Positions 45,037-57,189 of a stretch of 64,000 nt of DNA are shown here, piece by piece (within the stretch, counting starts at the first letter, position 1; every line of letters starts with the position of its first letter). This DNA is from Arthonia radiata (taxonomy: Eukaryota; Ascomycota; Arthoniomycetes; Arthoniales; Arthoniaceae): positions 1,053,359-1,117,358 of the forward strand of contig PSQN01000007.1 of assembly GCA_002989075.1 (NCBI GenBank), read 5' to 3'. The position numbers were made by a program, and so were the translations under genes. The notes below the pieces were generated by a model. It worked only from the letters and a program-made list of their open reading frames with translations, was not told where the DNA came from and searched no databases.

Positions 45037-45841
45037 ATGGCCCCGCTACCCAAGGATGAGATTGTCAAGGAGGTGGAGAAGGTTGTCAGAGACACCATCA
45101 AATCAGTCTTCGCCGAGGAATACAACAAGTACAAAGAACAGATGAAGCAGGATATCAAGGTCATTATTTCGGACGCGCAGGCAGAGGCCATGCAGAGTAC
45201 GTGCTGTCTCCCCGAACGTCGACGCTTTGACCTAACCCACCACAGAGTCGCAGGCGCTGCAGAGAGCTGAAGAAATTATGACCTGGTCGCAAACGATGTA
45301 CAACATCACTGCGACGGTCTGCACAGCCATAGGGGTCGCCCTCGCCTCGATCATCACACTGGTTGCATACAGACATTTCATGACAGCGAGCAAGGACAAT
45401 CCAGCCAAACTTTCTGAGTCCGCGCGCAAAAAAGAGATCGCCAGCCTGGAGCCCGCGCTCAAAGGGAAGGCAGCAGTGGTACCGGATATTGAGACGGCAA
45501 TCCAAAAAAGATTAGGCCACAAAGAACGCGCAGAGAACATGGAGGAGCTCAAATACGAATACCAGCATGGCTCACCCTCGAGCTCGGCCAAGGCGAGAGC
45601 AAAGAGCAGCTCTCCGGAAGCCGAGGCGTCAGGAGCGGCAACTTCCTCTGGCTTTCATCCGGTTGAGAAATTCGAGCAAGCAGTGGGACTGAAGAAGAGG
45701 CAAGGCACCTCGTCAGAGTCCTCTGATGAAAGCAATACCAGTGCTGGTATAGTTGGGAGCGTCGAGGGTGTAATCCCAGGCACAAAGGCGCACAAGGCGA
45801 AGAAGGAGAAGTCCAAGGGGCAGAGCGAGCCCTCGGATTAA
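45037..45841 (+). CDS. Single-helix membrane protein with N-terminal coiled coil
   Basis: Two exons, 45037-45196 and 45246-45841, with a 49-nt phase-1 intron (donor GTACGT, CCTAAC branch site, acceptor CACAG), give 251 residues. Residues 1-65 are a charged helix likely to form a coiled coil (EIVKEVEKVVRDTIKSVF onward). A hydrophobic segment follows near residues 75-97 (ITATVCTAIGVALASIITLV). The rest is a Lys/Ser/Glu-rich hydrophilic tail. There is no cleavable signal peptide, so this is a signal-anchor protein. Family not recognised. Confidence 0.65.
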
Positions 45842-47390
45842 ATGTGGAGGTAGGTGTGATACACATCGTGAGTATCCTACTTGTAGCACCCACGACGACA
45901 CCTGTAGGTGCGGACGATGTTTGAATAGACTAGTGAAAGCAATTCGCAAACGAAGACGACTTGTGCAAAACTGGGGCCTCTCTCCTCTTCACTCTTTTCT
46001 CTATCAATAGCGGTAACACCTCACAGTTTTCCCCCCTATTGTTTAACGACCCGTAACTGCTATGTATGCAGGCATGGATCATGCGCGCCTGTGCCGGCCA
46101 TGCATGTCGGAACGGGCCATACGCGGCGGCCAAACAGCCATAGCACAGCCCAGAACCCAACCAAATGAAGCCCACATCACTACCAGCCTCAAGCTACAGC
46201 ACTATCAACTTCAAGCTTCCCCAACAATCCACCTTCGCCAGGAAGCCTATGGACACAGACCCCGCACATGCAAATGCTCGCCCTCTCCATACGTAATTCC
46301 ACCATGCGCAACACATCGTGCCCTTCATACTCACAGTCAGCATATCCCTGTTCCACAAATACGTCCAAACCTCAGCTTCAGACCCCAGCATATCACTGAC
46401 ACCAAGGATCGACTAGTCAGTTCAACACACAACCGATTGGTCACTCTTCCACGGCTGTTCGCTCCTCATAGCCTGAACCCGGCTCAGTCCTGAGTCGTAC
46501 ACGCTCCATGTCCACCAGTTACCGCAATGCTAAGCACGCCGTTGCGGCACACTACTTCTGCGCAGCCACACGCCCAGCGCTCGTGTCTCACGCGCCGCCC
46601 CCTCGCCGTCCCATCCAAAGCAAACTCACCCACAACCTAACGGCACCGGGCCCATCCTCGTACACCCATTTACCATTCAGTACTACTCGCCTTGCCCCTC
46701 TTGAACACCATAATACATGAACAAGAGTAAACGGCCCGCACCAAGTCCAAGGCGCTGGAGAAAGATCGGTCTGCATCACCGATGTGCACGAGATGTAGAC
46801 ACGCATGCAGAACACGGCGGCTGCCGGCTACCGCAATTCGCTTAATGCTTATGGTGGGCTTGGCTATCAGTCAAGGCCTCTGAATCTCCTGTGGAAGCAT
46901 GATCACCTCGGCACGCCTGAGTGGTAATGTTTCAGACCTCCAACGCAGCGGACACTTCAGTATACGGCCGTGCGTAGAGTTGAAGCAAGGTTTCGCTTCG
47001 TCCCGCGCGCTCGACTTCAGTTCTTGTTTGCCCACTGACCTTGTGGCTCATCATCTACTACCACTTACGATCTCACAGAAGGATACCTCACCCACGCAAA
47101 AGCTCAGTTTTCGCACCAGATGGACACCACATCTTGGTGCTGGATCTGTCAAAAGCTTCGTGAGCTCGTTCATGTATCGACTCGCCAACCAAGGCACCTG
47201 GTCTCGTTCGCGACGCTCGCTAGGTCGCGTAATAGTATCAAAATATGGACAAGAAGCGAACACCACTGCTTCTCCCACCCTCCCTCTCCTCACCATACAT
47301 CACGTCCACAGCCGTTCTACCACCGCACCGCCCATCACCGCCCACCAACCACCGCCACACCTCTCCCCTTCTAGCCCCTCCCACACAACC
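45842..47390. other. Intergenic region of about 1.55 kb, convergent gene ends
   Basis: ORFs at 46062-46493, 46508-46720 and 46899-47786 have Pro/His/Ser-rich shadow composition. The last overlaps the antisense of the following secreted-protein gene. No supported feature. Confidence 0.35.
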
Positions 47391-48957
47391 CTAAGCAAAC
47401 ATAACAACAGCCATCCCCACCCACTCAACATCAACACTCCAACTCACCAACAGCCTCTTCCCAGATTTATCCCAATCCGGATAAGCATGCCCCGCATACA
47501 TCATCCCCCCCGTGCCTCCAGCCACCCCCGTCATCTGCCCCTCCATACTCGCCGTATACAACCCCACCGGCTGACTCCACGGCCCCGTCACACTGTCGCT
47601 CGTACTAATATTAAACTGCCCATAACTCGCCGTGACGTGCACGTAACTGCTGAAATGCGACGACCAGAAGATCTCGCCTGTGTCCATGAATCCGTTGCTA
47701 CTCACGATCTCGGCTTTCTTATCATCCACACTCGGCTGTTGTTTCACCCAGCTAACGCCATCCCAGTACTCAAAGTCACGTTTTAACCAATCACCCACGC
47801 TTCCTTGCGGGACCCTCGCAACTTTAATCCCACTCGGTCCCAGACCCTTCCCACTGCTATCACTTCTGGCAAAGAGGTAGAGGTAAGCGTCGTCCTTCCC
47901 AGGCATGAGGCAGTACGTGCCGTACAGGTTCTCGTTTCCCTGGAAGAGCTGCGGGACGAGGCGTGTGGCGGGGATGTTGGCGCCAGAGGGGACGTCGTCG
48001 GTGACGGTGATGACGGCGAGGGTGTTGTAGAGGGTTGTACCGGTGGCGGTGGTGGCGCGGAGGGCGTTGAAGACGCCGACGAGTTGGTTGGGGGCGATGG
48101 AGGGGGAGGCGGGGAGGGGGACGAGGTTGCCTGTGGGTGTTAGTAGGGTGTGTTGGCGTGTGAAAGGTGTGTTGGGGGGTGAAGGGTGTGTTTGGGAGTC
48201 GATGGTCATGTCTGCGAGTGTGCGGCGAAGGCAAGCCAGCATGTTGGTCATGGTGAACGAGACTGTGGGAAGGGCAGCGGGACGTACTATTCGGCCAAAT
48301 CGCAAAATCGCCATAGCCCGCTTCCGTCGCGTCCACAGGCCCAAGGGCGCCTGGACTCAGCACCTGGCCGTTCACGCCGTCGTGTTTGCCGAAGTCGTAG
48401 AGCGCGGTCGGGGGATGGGGGTTATCGTTTCTCTGCACATCCAGTCAGCCCATTATCCCGTCCATGGATCTCAACATCATCCTCTTCATTAACCCTCCCC
48501 TCAACATCATCCTCTTCATAACCCTCACCACCACCACCACCAGCCCCCACCCCATCCCCCATCGATCGGAAAAAACACTCACATCAGCACTATCAAACGT
48601 AGCAAACGTATTATGCGCAAACGAGTTAAACCCCAACGGGTTATTCGCCACAGCTTTACAGTGCGCGGACAGCGCCACACCGCCGCTCGTCTGGAAATCG
48701 CCGTTGCAGATGGTGGTGTCGGAGAATCCGATCACGCACAAGCCGTTGACGCAGCCGCCGCCGCCGCCGTCGCGGTAGATGCCCGGGTTGAGGTTCGTGG
48801 AGGTGGCGTAGCCCTCGGAGACGCGGGTGGCGATGTTGATGTCGATTGCGGGGGCTACCCGAGGATGGATGCGGTGGTGGGTGTGGTGGGGCGCTGCTGA
48901 GGTGTGGGGAATGCTGAGGAGGGTGGTTGCTGTCGTGAGAAGTATGTGGAGGTGCAT
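47391..48957 (-). CDS. Secreted protein, beta-propeller-like (DUF4185-type, tentative)
   Basis: Three exons (48957-48583, 48432-48288, 48130-47391) with introns of 150 nt (GTGAGT...TGCAG, phase 0) and 157 nt (GTACGT...CACAG, phase 1) give 419 residues. The signal peptide is MHLHILLTTATTLLSIPHTSA, followed by a His-rich linker. The mature protein has features of a five-bladed glycosidase-like propeller: GFSDTTICNGDF near the start, ALYDFGKHDGVNGQVLSPG, YGDFAIWPNS, LYGTYCLMPGKDDAYLYLFAR, and FNISTSDSVTGPWSQP, which is typical of such blades, ending SGKRLLVSWSVD. The DUF4185 label comes from pattern memory only. A role in polysaccharide binding or cleavage is plausible, without catalytic residues assigned. 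Both introns are longer than usual here and contain short internal duplications. Confidence 0.65.
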
Positions 48958-50536
48958 GATGCAGTATGCTTAGATGTAAAAGTTACGCCGAAAGAACGTA
49001 TGCGCTGGTCGCCCGCTGGTTGCAAATGCCAAAAAGAACGTCTCGGATACTGCTTCTTGAAATGAATGGACGAGCCTGCACAGCAGTCTCGGATGCTCCA
49101 GCCCAAGTGAGTGAGCGAAAGGAAGGACAGTCAAGTGGCCGGCTGGGGCATCACCAGATGGAAGGAAAGACAAGGGAGCGAAGATAAACTCCAAAGGACG
49201 AACGGGTGATCACAGCGTGTACCAGACGGCAGGGAGCGACGAACGAAAGAAGAAAGAGAAAGGTAAAAGAGGTGGAGCTACATCGAGGTGGTGGTCAACG
49301 TCGCTCCAGTGTTGCACCCATCTGATTGCAGATCACCGGGGCCAACGTGCGCGTTACGCCAATGCCGAAGGGCACCGGAGGCAACAGACACGTACTGTGA
49401 TCTCGAGCGACTGATTCGACACAACCTCAGCGGCCATCAGCATCTCAAACATAGCGTCCGAGGTAGGAAAAGCGGTGCTCGTGGCCTCATTCGTTCCAGC
49501 ACTCAGGGGGCGCTTACCCATCTTGACCGGGGTTGTCACCACCCACCGTTACAGCGTGTGATCTCCCCTCGCTCGCACGCGTCCATATCGCGCGCACAAA
49601 GGCATTGTCTTGCACAAAGACAGCTCGTCTTCATCACGTTAGAGCAAGCGCCTGCTGTCACACACCTTCGAGAACAAACCCGGATCGTGAGACGGGAATA
49701 ACCCCCCAACAACGTGACAAAGCCCGCCTCACACCTCACCCCCTCAACACCTCACCAAGTCAACAACAAGCAGTAAGCAATAGGCAATAAGCACACCCCA
49801 AACCGCCTCATTCACCGCAAAAGTGAAGAGGTGAAGTCGCGCTGTGCCGTGCGTGTGCATCACTGCATCTACCTTGTGCCGCGTGCCGCTGATATCGTGG
49901 AAACTCGTTTCATCGGCGGGAAACGGCCCCCAAACCTGTCCGAGGCACGTTCCTGATCTGCGTTGATGCGGCGGTACTTGTAGGGCGAGCTTACGCCTCT
50001 TGCCGTTTTCGACACGCATCGGTGAAGACACTGCGAGGCACGCTGATGTGATCCCTGAATGTAACAACATGTCTGCCGTGCCAGCGAGACAAGTTGGCCC
50101 TCATATTTGCAGTGTCCCGAGGGTCATCTTCGTTTTGGTGACGCACGGATGACGGCAGGATCCATTCCCCAAGGTCTATCAGGGCATCCATTCCTCAACT
50201 GCACCAATTCGTCAAGGTCTTCTTTGCCAATTGCAAACATAGGATCAAAGGTCGAGTCCAGTATCAATCGCAGGAAAAGCAGCAGAAAGATAATTAGACG
50301 AGGGGTATCAACCGTTTCCATTCTCTCGTGAAGACCATTATTACAATTGATCACTCGCGCTCTGGGTATCGTTGTGCGCTCGAAATGCATTCAAAACCGA
50401 CATAGTCTCTCCTCCACTCATCTACACACCTCCTTGCTCCCGTATGTTCACGCATCCTCTTCAATCCGTCGATAGGGAACTGCGAGGGCGTTGTCGCCTC
50501 GGATGATCATGTCGGAAGCCGGTATGACTTCCACTT
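48958..50536. other. Intergenic region of about 1.6 kb
   Basis: Promoter of the propeller-like gene and 3' flank of the CFEM gene. A minus-strand ORF at 50124-50321 has a hydrophobic N-terminal run (RLIIFLLLFLRLIL) that resembles a signal sequence or helix, but lacks other support. Confidence 0.35.
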
Positions 50537-53500
50537 CTAGACGAAGAGAAGAGCCATAGCAGCAGCACCCAGGATGGGAGCAGGAGTGATGAAAGCGGGG
50601 GCACCTGCAGTAAAAGGTTTCGTTAGCGTTATTGTACTCGTGATTTCCATAGACGGCGAAGCAGGCATAGTTCCACGCGATGACTCAGTACTGGTGTTTC
50701 CAATCGGCGCACTGGCTGGTGGCATTCCGGTAATGGTGACAGTGACGGTTGATGACGGCTGAGCTGCTGAGCTCCGCGTGACTGTGACTGTAGAGCTCGG
50801 CACCACGGCTTGGTGTCTGGCAAGCGATTGTACAAATCGCTTCTCTGGACCCTCAGGTGCATCTGGAGCATCTGGCGCGTCAGGAGCGTCGGGCGCGTCG
50901 GGAGCGTCGGGAGCGTCGGGAGCGTCGGGAGCATCAGGAGAATCAGGCGTGTCGGGAGCTTCGGGAGTCTCTGGAGCCTCAGGGGCCTCTGGTGCTTCTG
51001 GTTCAGGTGCGTCCGGAACTTCTGGGGCGTCGGGAGTCTCTGGGGAACCTGGCGACTCCGGTTCAGGAGAGTCCGGACCTTCAGGAGCATCCGGGTTTTC
51101 AGGCTCAGGAGCTTCTGGCACACCTGGTGGGGGGACATCCGGAGTGTCAGGTACAGAGGGCTCAGGCGTGGCGGGCACGGGAAGCTCTGGAGTTTCTGGG
51201 CTTGGTATATCTGGCACACCAGGTACGCTTGGCTGAGGGATTGCAGGGACGTTTGGCTCCAACAGGATTGACATTGATGCATCTAGCGCGGTTGTGGCCG
51301 AATCTGAGGATGCTGATGCCGCAGACACGCTTGGCACAGCAGCTTGAGTCGTTGAGGGACTGAATGCCACGGGATCAACAGATAGCGTGTTATCTGACCT
51401 GGACATGATGGTGATGGTCGACGCACTTTCCGCGGCCTCGCTCTCAGCACTTAGCGTCGGAAGCGTAAGAGTCGGTAAGGTGACCTCCACCGGTGGGCTG
51501 GAGAAGCTCAACGTGGGCAGTGTGACGGTAGGCAAGGTGAACCCTGCAGGCACCGACGGCAGACTCTCAGTAGGCAAAGATATGGTGAGAGGACCGGTCG
51601 GTGGGGATGTGAAGCTCAAGGTCGGCAAAGTCCACGTTGGCAAAGTCACGTCTCCAGCAGAGAAAGATGTAATTCCTGAGCCTGATGCTGAGCTCGACGT
51701 CGTAGGGAAGTTGAGCGTGAGCGTCGGTAAAGTCAGAACATATCCACTAGGCGAGCCTGATGATGGAGTGCTCGGCACAGAGGGTCCGGAGGAGGAATTG
51801 ATCGTGAACAAGCTCTGTGTAGGAATCGGGATGAACGAAGAGAGCAATGATGTCGATGTGCTGCATGAACAGACGGTGACTGTCGTGATCGATCCTGCAG
51901 GACCTGAGGAGGGACTTTGCGAGCTGAGATAAGTCGTGGTTGTGGTAGCACTTCCTGCGGGCGAAACACTGGAGGATGAAGATGGCACATAGAGTGTCGT
52001 CGTCGTCACACCACTCATAGTCGGGCTTTCAACCAGAGTCGTCGTCGTAACGCCGCTAAGTGAAGGACTTGAAGCCAAGGTACTTGTTGTCACGCCGCTA
52101 GGTGAGGGGCTCGACGTCAAGGTAGTTGTTGTCACGCCACTACTCGCGGTGGGCACGCTCATCAGGCTCAAAGACACCGAGCTCGATGTGCACGGAACGG
52201 TCGTGGTAGACACAGGGACGGACTGAGCACTTGCTGAGGTGGGCACAATGCCTGTGACTGATGCCGCAGATTGAGGTACGATCGATTTTGACGCAGGTCC
52301 GGACGGTGAAGAGATTGTTGCCATTCCAACAGTTGTTGAGGTTGTCGCCACTCCAGGAGGGGCCAGAGTACCAGAAGTCGAAAGGAAACCACCAGTAGTC
52401 TGAGTCATGCCGATGGTCGTCGTAGAAATCACTGAAGTCAAGAACAGGGAAGAAGAGGGCATCGCAGGGGTATATAACGATGAGACAGGAGCATTGCCGG
52501 TCGGTACTGGAGTGACAACAAGACTTGTGGCAGGGGCAGGGGCAGGGGCAGGACGAGTCTCTGTTCTGAAACGCGTCGTCGTTCGGAAAGCCACCGAAGT
52601 GATTTGGCTGACCAAAGTCGACGTTGCTGCCGGTGCAGACTCGACTGTGACCAGGGTCGTGGTGACGATGGACACTGACGGCGCCACCGGTGGCATAACA
52701 GGCGGAGGACTCGATGGTGCTGGTGGTACTGGGGCAGGTGCAATTTGGGAAGAATGAACTGCGGGTGGGGGCGCCGAGGTCGACACCGAAGGTTGCGAGG
52801 CTGACGTTGCGACCGGAGCAGGCATGCTAGAGGCAAGACTGCTGACCGGTGCTGCAGTGCTCGTCGTCGTGGTCGTACAGGGCGAACTAGTGGCCACAGC
52901 CGATGTTGTCGTCGTCGAAGGTCTGACCGGAGCAGGCGGAGCAGGCGGAATCGTAGCGGATGTTGCAGGTGCACTTGTAGCAGCACTGATCATCCCTTGG
53001 GAAGCTATGCTCACTGCTGCCGGCTGACTCGACATACTGCTCTCACAGCTTGTGGTTGTTGCAGCGGACTGTCCTGGAGGAAGCGTCGCTGAACCATTTG
53101 CTGGAGGTACAGCTGGACCACTAGACGCGCTCGGTGGGGTAGTCGATGTGAACCATCGTTTTGCAAGCTCCTAGCCAGCGTAACGACCAAAGGGAAATTG
53201 AAGGGAATTGTACGTACCGGCCACAGCGGATGAAGCACCGCTGGCAGCTCCAGAGGCGCCAGAGGCACCAGCAGAACCGACGGAAGAAGCGCCTGAAACA
53301 CCCTGCGAACCAACGGATGAAGCACCTGAAGCACCCGCAGTGCCAGCTGAAGAGGCACCTGAGGCACCCTCGCTGCCGACTGAAGAAGCGCCCGAAGCAC
53401 CACTCTCGGCGCCAGATGAGGCACCACCGGCGGCACCGCCAAGGGCAGTAGATGCAGCGTCAGTTGCGTTCGTGGTGATTGTTGTGACTTGACCGGATTG

Positions 53501-54199
53501 CTCGCCCATGGCGTAGGTTGAGGTGATGGTCATGAGGCCGCCAGCACCGCTCATCATGCCGTCTGTGCCGGAAGTGGTGTAGGTGGATGTCATGCCAGAC
53601 TGAGAACCGGATGTGTAGGTGGTGGTGACGGTCATGACACCGCCAACAGCGCCCGCACCGCCTCCAGTGCTGGAAGACATGTTGGAGCCGCCGGAGCTGG
53701 TGACAGTGGCGGTGGTCGTGGCCATGCCGCTAGATCCAGACATAGAGCCAGATCCAGACATCGAGCCACCGCTGGCCGTGGCGAGAGCGGCTGCGTGAAG
53801 AAGTCAGCTGACTCGCTCGAGTAATGCAGGGAGCTTGATACGTTATTGACAAGCTGACTCACCAGAGCAGGAAGACGCAGCAAACGAAATGATACTCTGG
53901 GCGTTCGCGGGACCACCGCAGAGCTCTGTAGCTTCATTGGCACAGTCGTTGATACCCTTACCGAAGTCAGGCATGCGGCAGAAGCAGTCCCAGCCTTGAC
54001 CCTGGCACATGAGGTCGTTCATGGCGTTGGTCTCCATCTGAGAGATGCAGGAGCTCTGAAAACGGTGATGTCAGTCAACATTGAAACGGCGAGATAGTTG
54101 GCGTCATCAAAGTCGTCAACTTACGTAGCAGGGGATCTGCTGGACTTGAGCGACAGCAACGGCTGCGCCGAGCATGCTGAGAGCGAATGCGGTCTTCAT
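50537..54199 (-). CDS. Very large CFEM-domain, Ser/Thr/Pro-rich, probably GPI-anchored wall protein
   Basis: Exons 54199-54125, 54055-53863 and 53790-53218 are well supported. Joining the last to 53112-50537 (105-nt intron, donor GTACGT, acceptor GTCCAG, phase 1) gives 1138 residues. The signal peptide is MKTAFALSMLGAAVAVA. Residues about 24-88 form a CFEM domain with eight cysteines: IPCYSSC, LMC, WDCFC, NDC, LC and SSC. A Gly/Ser/Ala-rich spacer, Ser/Thr mucin-like repeats (SGVTTTTL four times; TLPTL repeats), a Pro-Asp-Ala repeat block and a hydrophobic tail (TPAPILGAAAMALLFV) typical of GPI addition follow. CFEM proteins sit in the wall or membrane and often bind haem or act in adhesion. 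The exon 3-4 junction is uncertain (another phase-1 acceptor would start exon 4 at 53100). The 3' part has no signal peptide of its own and the 5' part no anchor, which favours one gene. Confidence 0.75.
50856..51010. repeat. Coding minisatellite, 9-bp unit (Pro-Asp/Glu-Ala)
   Basis: The plus strand shows about 17 consecutive 9-bp units of the form GGAGCGTCG with mainly third-position changes, read on the minus strand as P-(D/E)-A. The four units near 50901-50936 are identical, so this part is likely length-variable by slippage. It lies inside the CFEM protein gene. Confidence 0.85.
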
Positions 54200-55390
54200 T
54201 TTGATGGATAGACGCCGGTAGTGATAGCGACAGTAGAGACTTGACGGCTGAAGGGTTGAGTAGGAGGTAGACGTTGAAGATGCAGACGCAGGTTCAGAGG
54301 GGTGACGAATAGGATGAGCTCGGCGTGAGGAGCAGAAGGAAGAGGAAGAAAGGGGTGTGATGAAGTTTGGGAAGAGGAAGATATTTTGAGGCAGCAGCTG
54401 CAGGGCGGATTGCGACGATCTTGGAAGGTGGGCAGGTGTGACCGCGGCCTAGGCCAACAAGAGCAAACACGCTTAATCCGCACGATGCAAAGGCAAGCGC
54501 GTCTTGTTTGCGCAAGTGAACTGATCCATGATAGCAACCCGTTGTTCCGTGCGTGTTGCTATGGCAGGCGGCTCTCTCGAAGCGGACAAGCTCGCCCGCT
54601 AACCCCCGCTGTCATTTTAAAATCTGTAAAGCCTGGGCCAGCCAGGTACAAGCTCTCGTCCGATCAATGCTCGAAAGGAGAGACGACGTCGCCCTTTCGA
54701 TCGCATCTGCAGGCCGCATCTGCAAGTACGTACTCGACCCGGTTCATGCTCTTATTGCAAATCAAAGATGTCAGACCGAGTCGCGACGAGATCGGCCCTT
54801 CTGCACTCCTTCATTGTCTGAGCCATCCCAGCATCCTCCTTCACCGTTTGATCACAGCCATGATTTGCAGAGGCGCCGGCGCGTCGCCGATGAAACAACA
54901 CAGCCAGCCAAGCACAATCTTGCAGAACCTCTTCAAGGGTGCCAAGTTCTGGCCAGGTACGGCGACGCGATCATTGGACCAGCATCCTCTAACGTCATTG
55001 CCCCATGCCCCGCTTGTTAATATCTAGCTTAGGGCCGCAAGAGCACCCGTGCTAGCCGTGGTCCAGGCACACGGCGCTCCACCACCACAACGCGCCTTTT
55101 CAGGGAGCTTACGTGCACCGCCACTGCTGTGGCGTCTGGATCGTATGGACGGGAACAAAGCAGCTGAAATTGATGCATGATCCTTGTTCTTAAAATCTGC
55201 ATAGATCTATATGCTTTTAGGCTCCAGCTAGTACGATTGACAGCGTCGTAACCGGTATTTGCTCCGGGCCGATATTCTCACGTAAGACGCTTAATGGTTG
55301 CTCTGCCAACGAGGCATCGATGCTGCTCCACTGGCAAGACATGCCGAGTCAAGTTTTTGACGGCTTCAGTGCTTTCAAAAGTGCAGAAGC
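54200..55390. other. Intergenic region
   Basis: It contains the CFEM gene promoter, with a strand-biased purine/pyrimidine stretch at about 54200-54400, and the 3' flank of the alcohol dehydrogenase. The ORFs at 54386-55027 overlap in two frames and show no domain. Confidence 0.35.
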
Positions 55391-56735
55391 TCACGCTCGC
55401 TTGCCAAACACCTTGTCGAAGTTGGTGAGGGTGAAGCGGTATCGCACATCGTTTTTGTAGACACGCTCGACGGCCTCTTTGCAGCCTGCCTCGCTAATCT
55501 CCAGCGGCTGCATCCAAGTCTTGAGGTTCTTCTCGGACGCCAACTTCAACATCGCCAGCATCTCCGGTCTGTTACCGATGTGGCTCGCACCGATGTAGTA
55601 TCCGCCGGGCGCGAATATCTGAGCCTTCATCTGCGGGAGAGGGGCGTCCGGTAGACCGACGTTGTGGAAGCGGCCCATGACCTTCATGGTACTGAAGTAC
55701 TGAGACAGATCGAACTTATCAGTCGCGTCGGCGCAGTTGAGGATGAAGTCGAATTTGAAGGCATGAGGCTTGTGCCAGTCCTTGTCCTTAGATGAGATGA
55801 ACTCCTTCGCGCCCAACTTTGTGGCGTCATCTTTCTTGCTGGGAGTGTGGGAGATCACGGAGACCTCTGCGCCAAGCGCTGCTGCGAACATGACTGCAAA
55901 GTGGCCGAGCCCACCGATACCCACAATGGCGACATGCTTGCCTGGGCCACATCCTAAGCGCACAAGCGGACTGTAGACCGTGATGCCAGCACACAGCATG
56001 GGTGCGGCGTCCTCCGTGGATATGTTCTCCGGAATCTTGAAAGTGAAGTATTCGTGGGCTCGGACATGAGAAGAGTAGCCACCTTGTGAAATTGTGCCGT
56101 CAGGGTATGGTGCCTAGTAAATGTAAGCAATCAGTAGTCGACGTACGAAAGCGCACACCGTGCTCTTATCCTAGCTTGGGGTAATGCTTACTCCATAGGT
56201 GTCAACCATGTTTGGGCAATAGTTCTCCTGATCTATTTTCTTTCATTAGCTACCTTGGTCTCATATCCCTAACTGGGGCGAGCGATGCTCACGTACCATT
56301 CTTGCAGTTGTCGCAGGTCATGTCTGCCGCGATCTGAGCGCCAACACCAACTCGGTCACCGACCTGGCAGGTCTTCACATGTTTTCCAACTTTTATCACC
56401 TTGCCAACGATCTCATGGCCAACGCAGAGGGGCAGAGGAATGTCTCCCCATCCTCCAGTGACTGTGTGGACATCGGAACCGCACACACCGCAGGCTACGA
56501 TGAAAATGGATCAGGAAAGGACTCTGTACGATGTGTCGGTCTTAACGCACCATCAACAGCGATATCAACGTCGTGCTCTTCGAATGGCTTCAATTTGAGC
56601 TGAACAGAGTGTCAGATTGGTGCTGTAAAGGATGGTGGCTCGCCAATAGGCTGAACATACCTCTTGCTTCGTGAAGGTGGACCAGTTCTTGGTGTCAGTG
56701 ACAGCAAAACCTAAGGTCGTCTCTGGATAAGGCAT
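55391..56735 (-). CDS. Zinc-type NADP-dependent alcohol dehydrogenase (cinnamyl-alcohol/ADH6-like)
   Basis: Five exons (56735-56661, 56599-56551, 56494-56297, 56232-56192, 56113-55391) with introns of 61, 56, 64 and 77 nt give 361 residues, normal for the family. CGVCGSDVHT and GHEIVGKV carry catalytic-zinc ligands. The structural-zinc loop reads DMTCDNCKNDQENYC, where Asp occupies the place of the first of the usual four Cys. The cofactor fold is VGIGGLGHFAV, and the SHTPSKKDD stretch after the second strand suits NADP(H). These enzymes reduce aliphatic and aromatic aldehydes. The start at 56735 gives MPYPETTLGF; the ORF extends upstream in frame without need. The gene stands alone, about 450 bp from the AT-rich transposon block. 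Confidence 0.9.
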
Positions 56736-57189
56736 TGTGAGTGGTGGCTTGAGTGCGGGTATTGCAAGGGACGTAGGTTGTGTCAAGGATGAATATTGAA
56801 TGAGTGGAGGGGAAATTGTTTGATCGAGTGAGGGGTCGGTTGGAAGTCAAGGAACAGACTGCTAAATAGAGTCTGCTTTTACCTCAGTCTCCACACAAAA
56901 GATCGTCAGATGAAAAAGGCACGTCGGCAAAGAAGAGTTGCACCAAACTTGAGCATGACGCACTGCTGTCTCTCGTGGCGGGGCACACACCGGAGCAAAG
57001 ACAAGCGAGCCCGAGATCTGAGGAAAAGCCGTTGAGAGTGCACTTGGGGCCATTGAACGCAATTAAGATTTGGTCTAGAGCTTCAAGTGTCTCTTTAGTC
57101 GTCTCGTATGAGCTAAGACTGTTATACTCCAGAAAAGGACATGGACGATCCAGCAAGAGGGCCCACGCGAGTGAGCGTGGTCAAGGTAG
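56736..57189. other. Upstream region of the dehydrogenase, last GC-balanced sequence
   Basis: Probable promoter. No coding feature. Composition shifts abruptly at about 57200. Confidence 0.35.

Noticed and set aside
46062-46493. Plus-strand ORF of 143 residues
   Set aside because: His/Pro/Arg/Ser composition typical of chance ORFs in C-rich intergenic DNA, with no domain or splice pattern.
50124-50321. Minus-strand ORF of 65 residues with a hydrophobic N-terminal stretch
   Set aside because: Only one hydrophobic run supports it; no splice sites, homolog or composition evidence. Kept as a note in the intergenic entry.
50778-51363. Plus-strand ORFs with collagen-like Gly-Ala-Ser repeats
   Set aside because: They are the reverse reading of the 9-bp repeat in the CFEM gene. 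The minus-strand frame is 832 codons long and ends in a GPI-like tail, so it is the real one.
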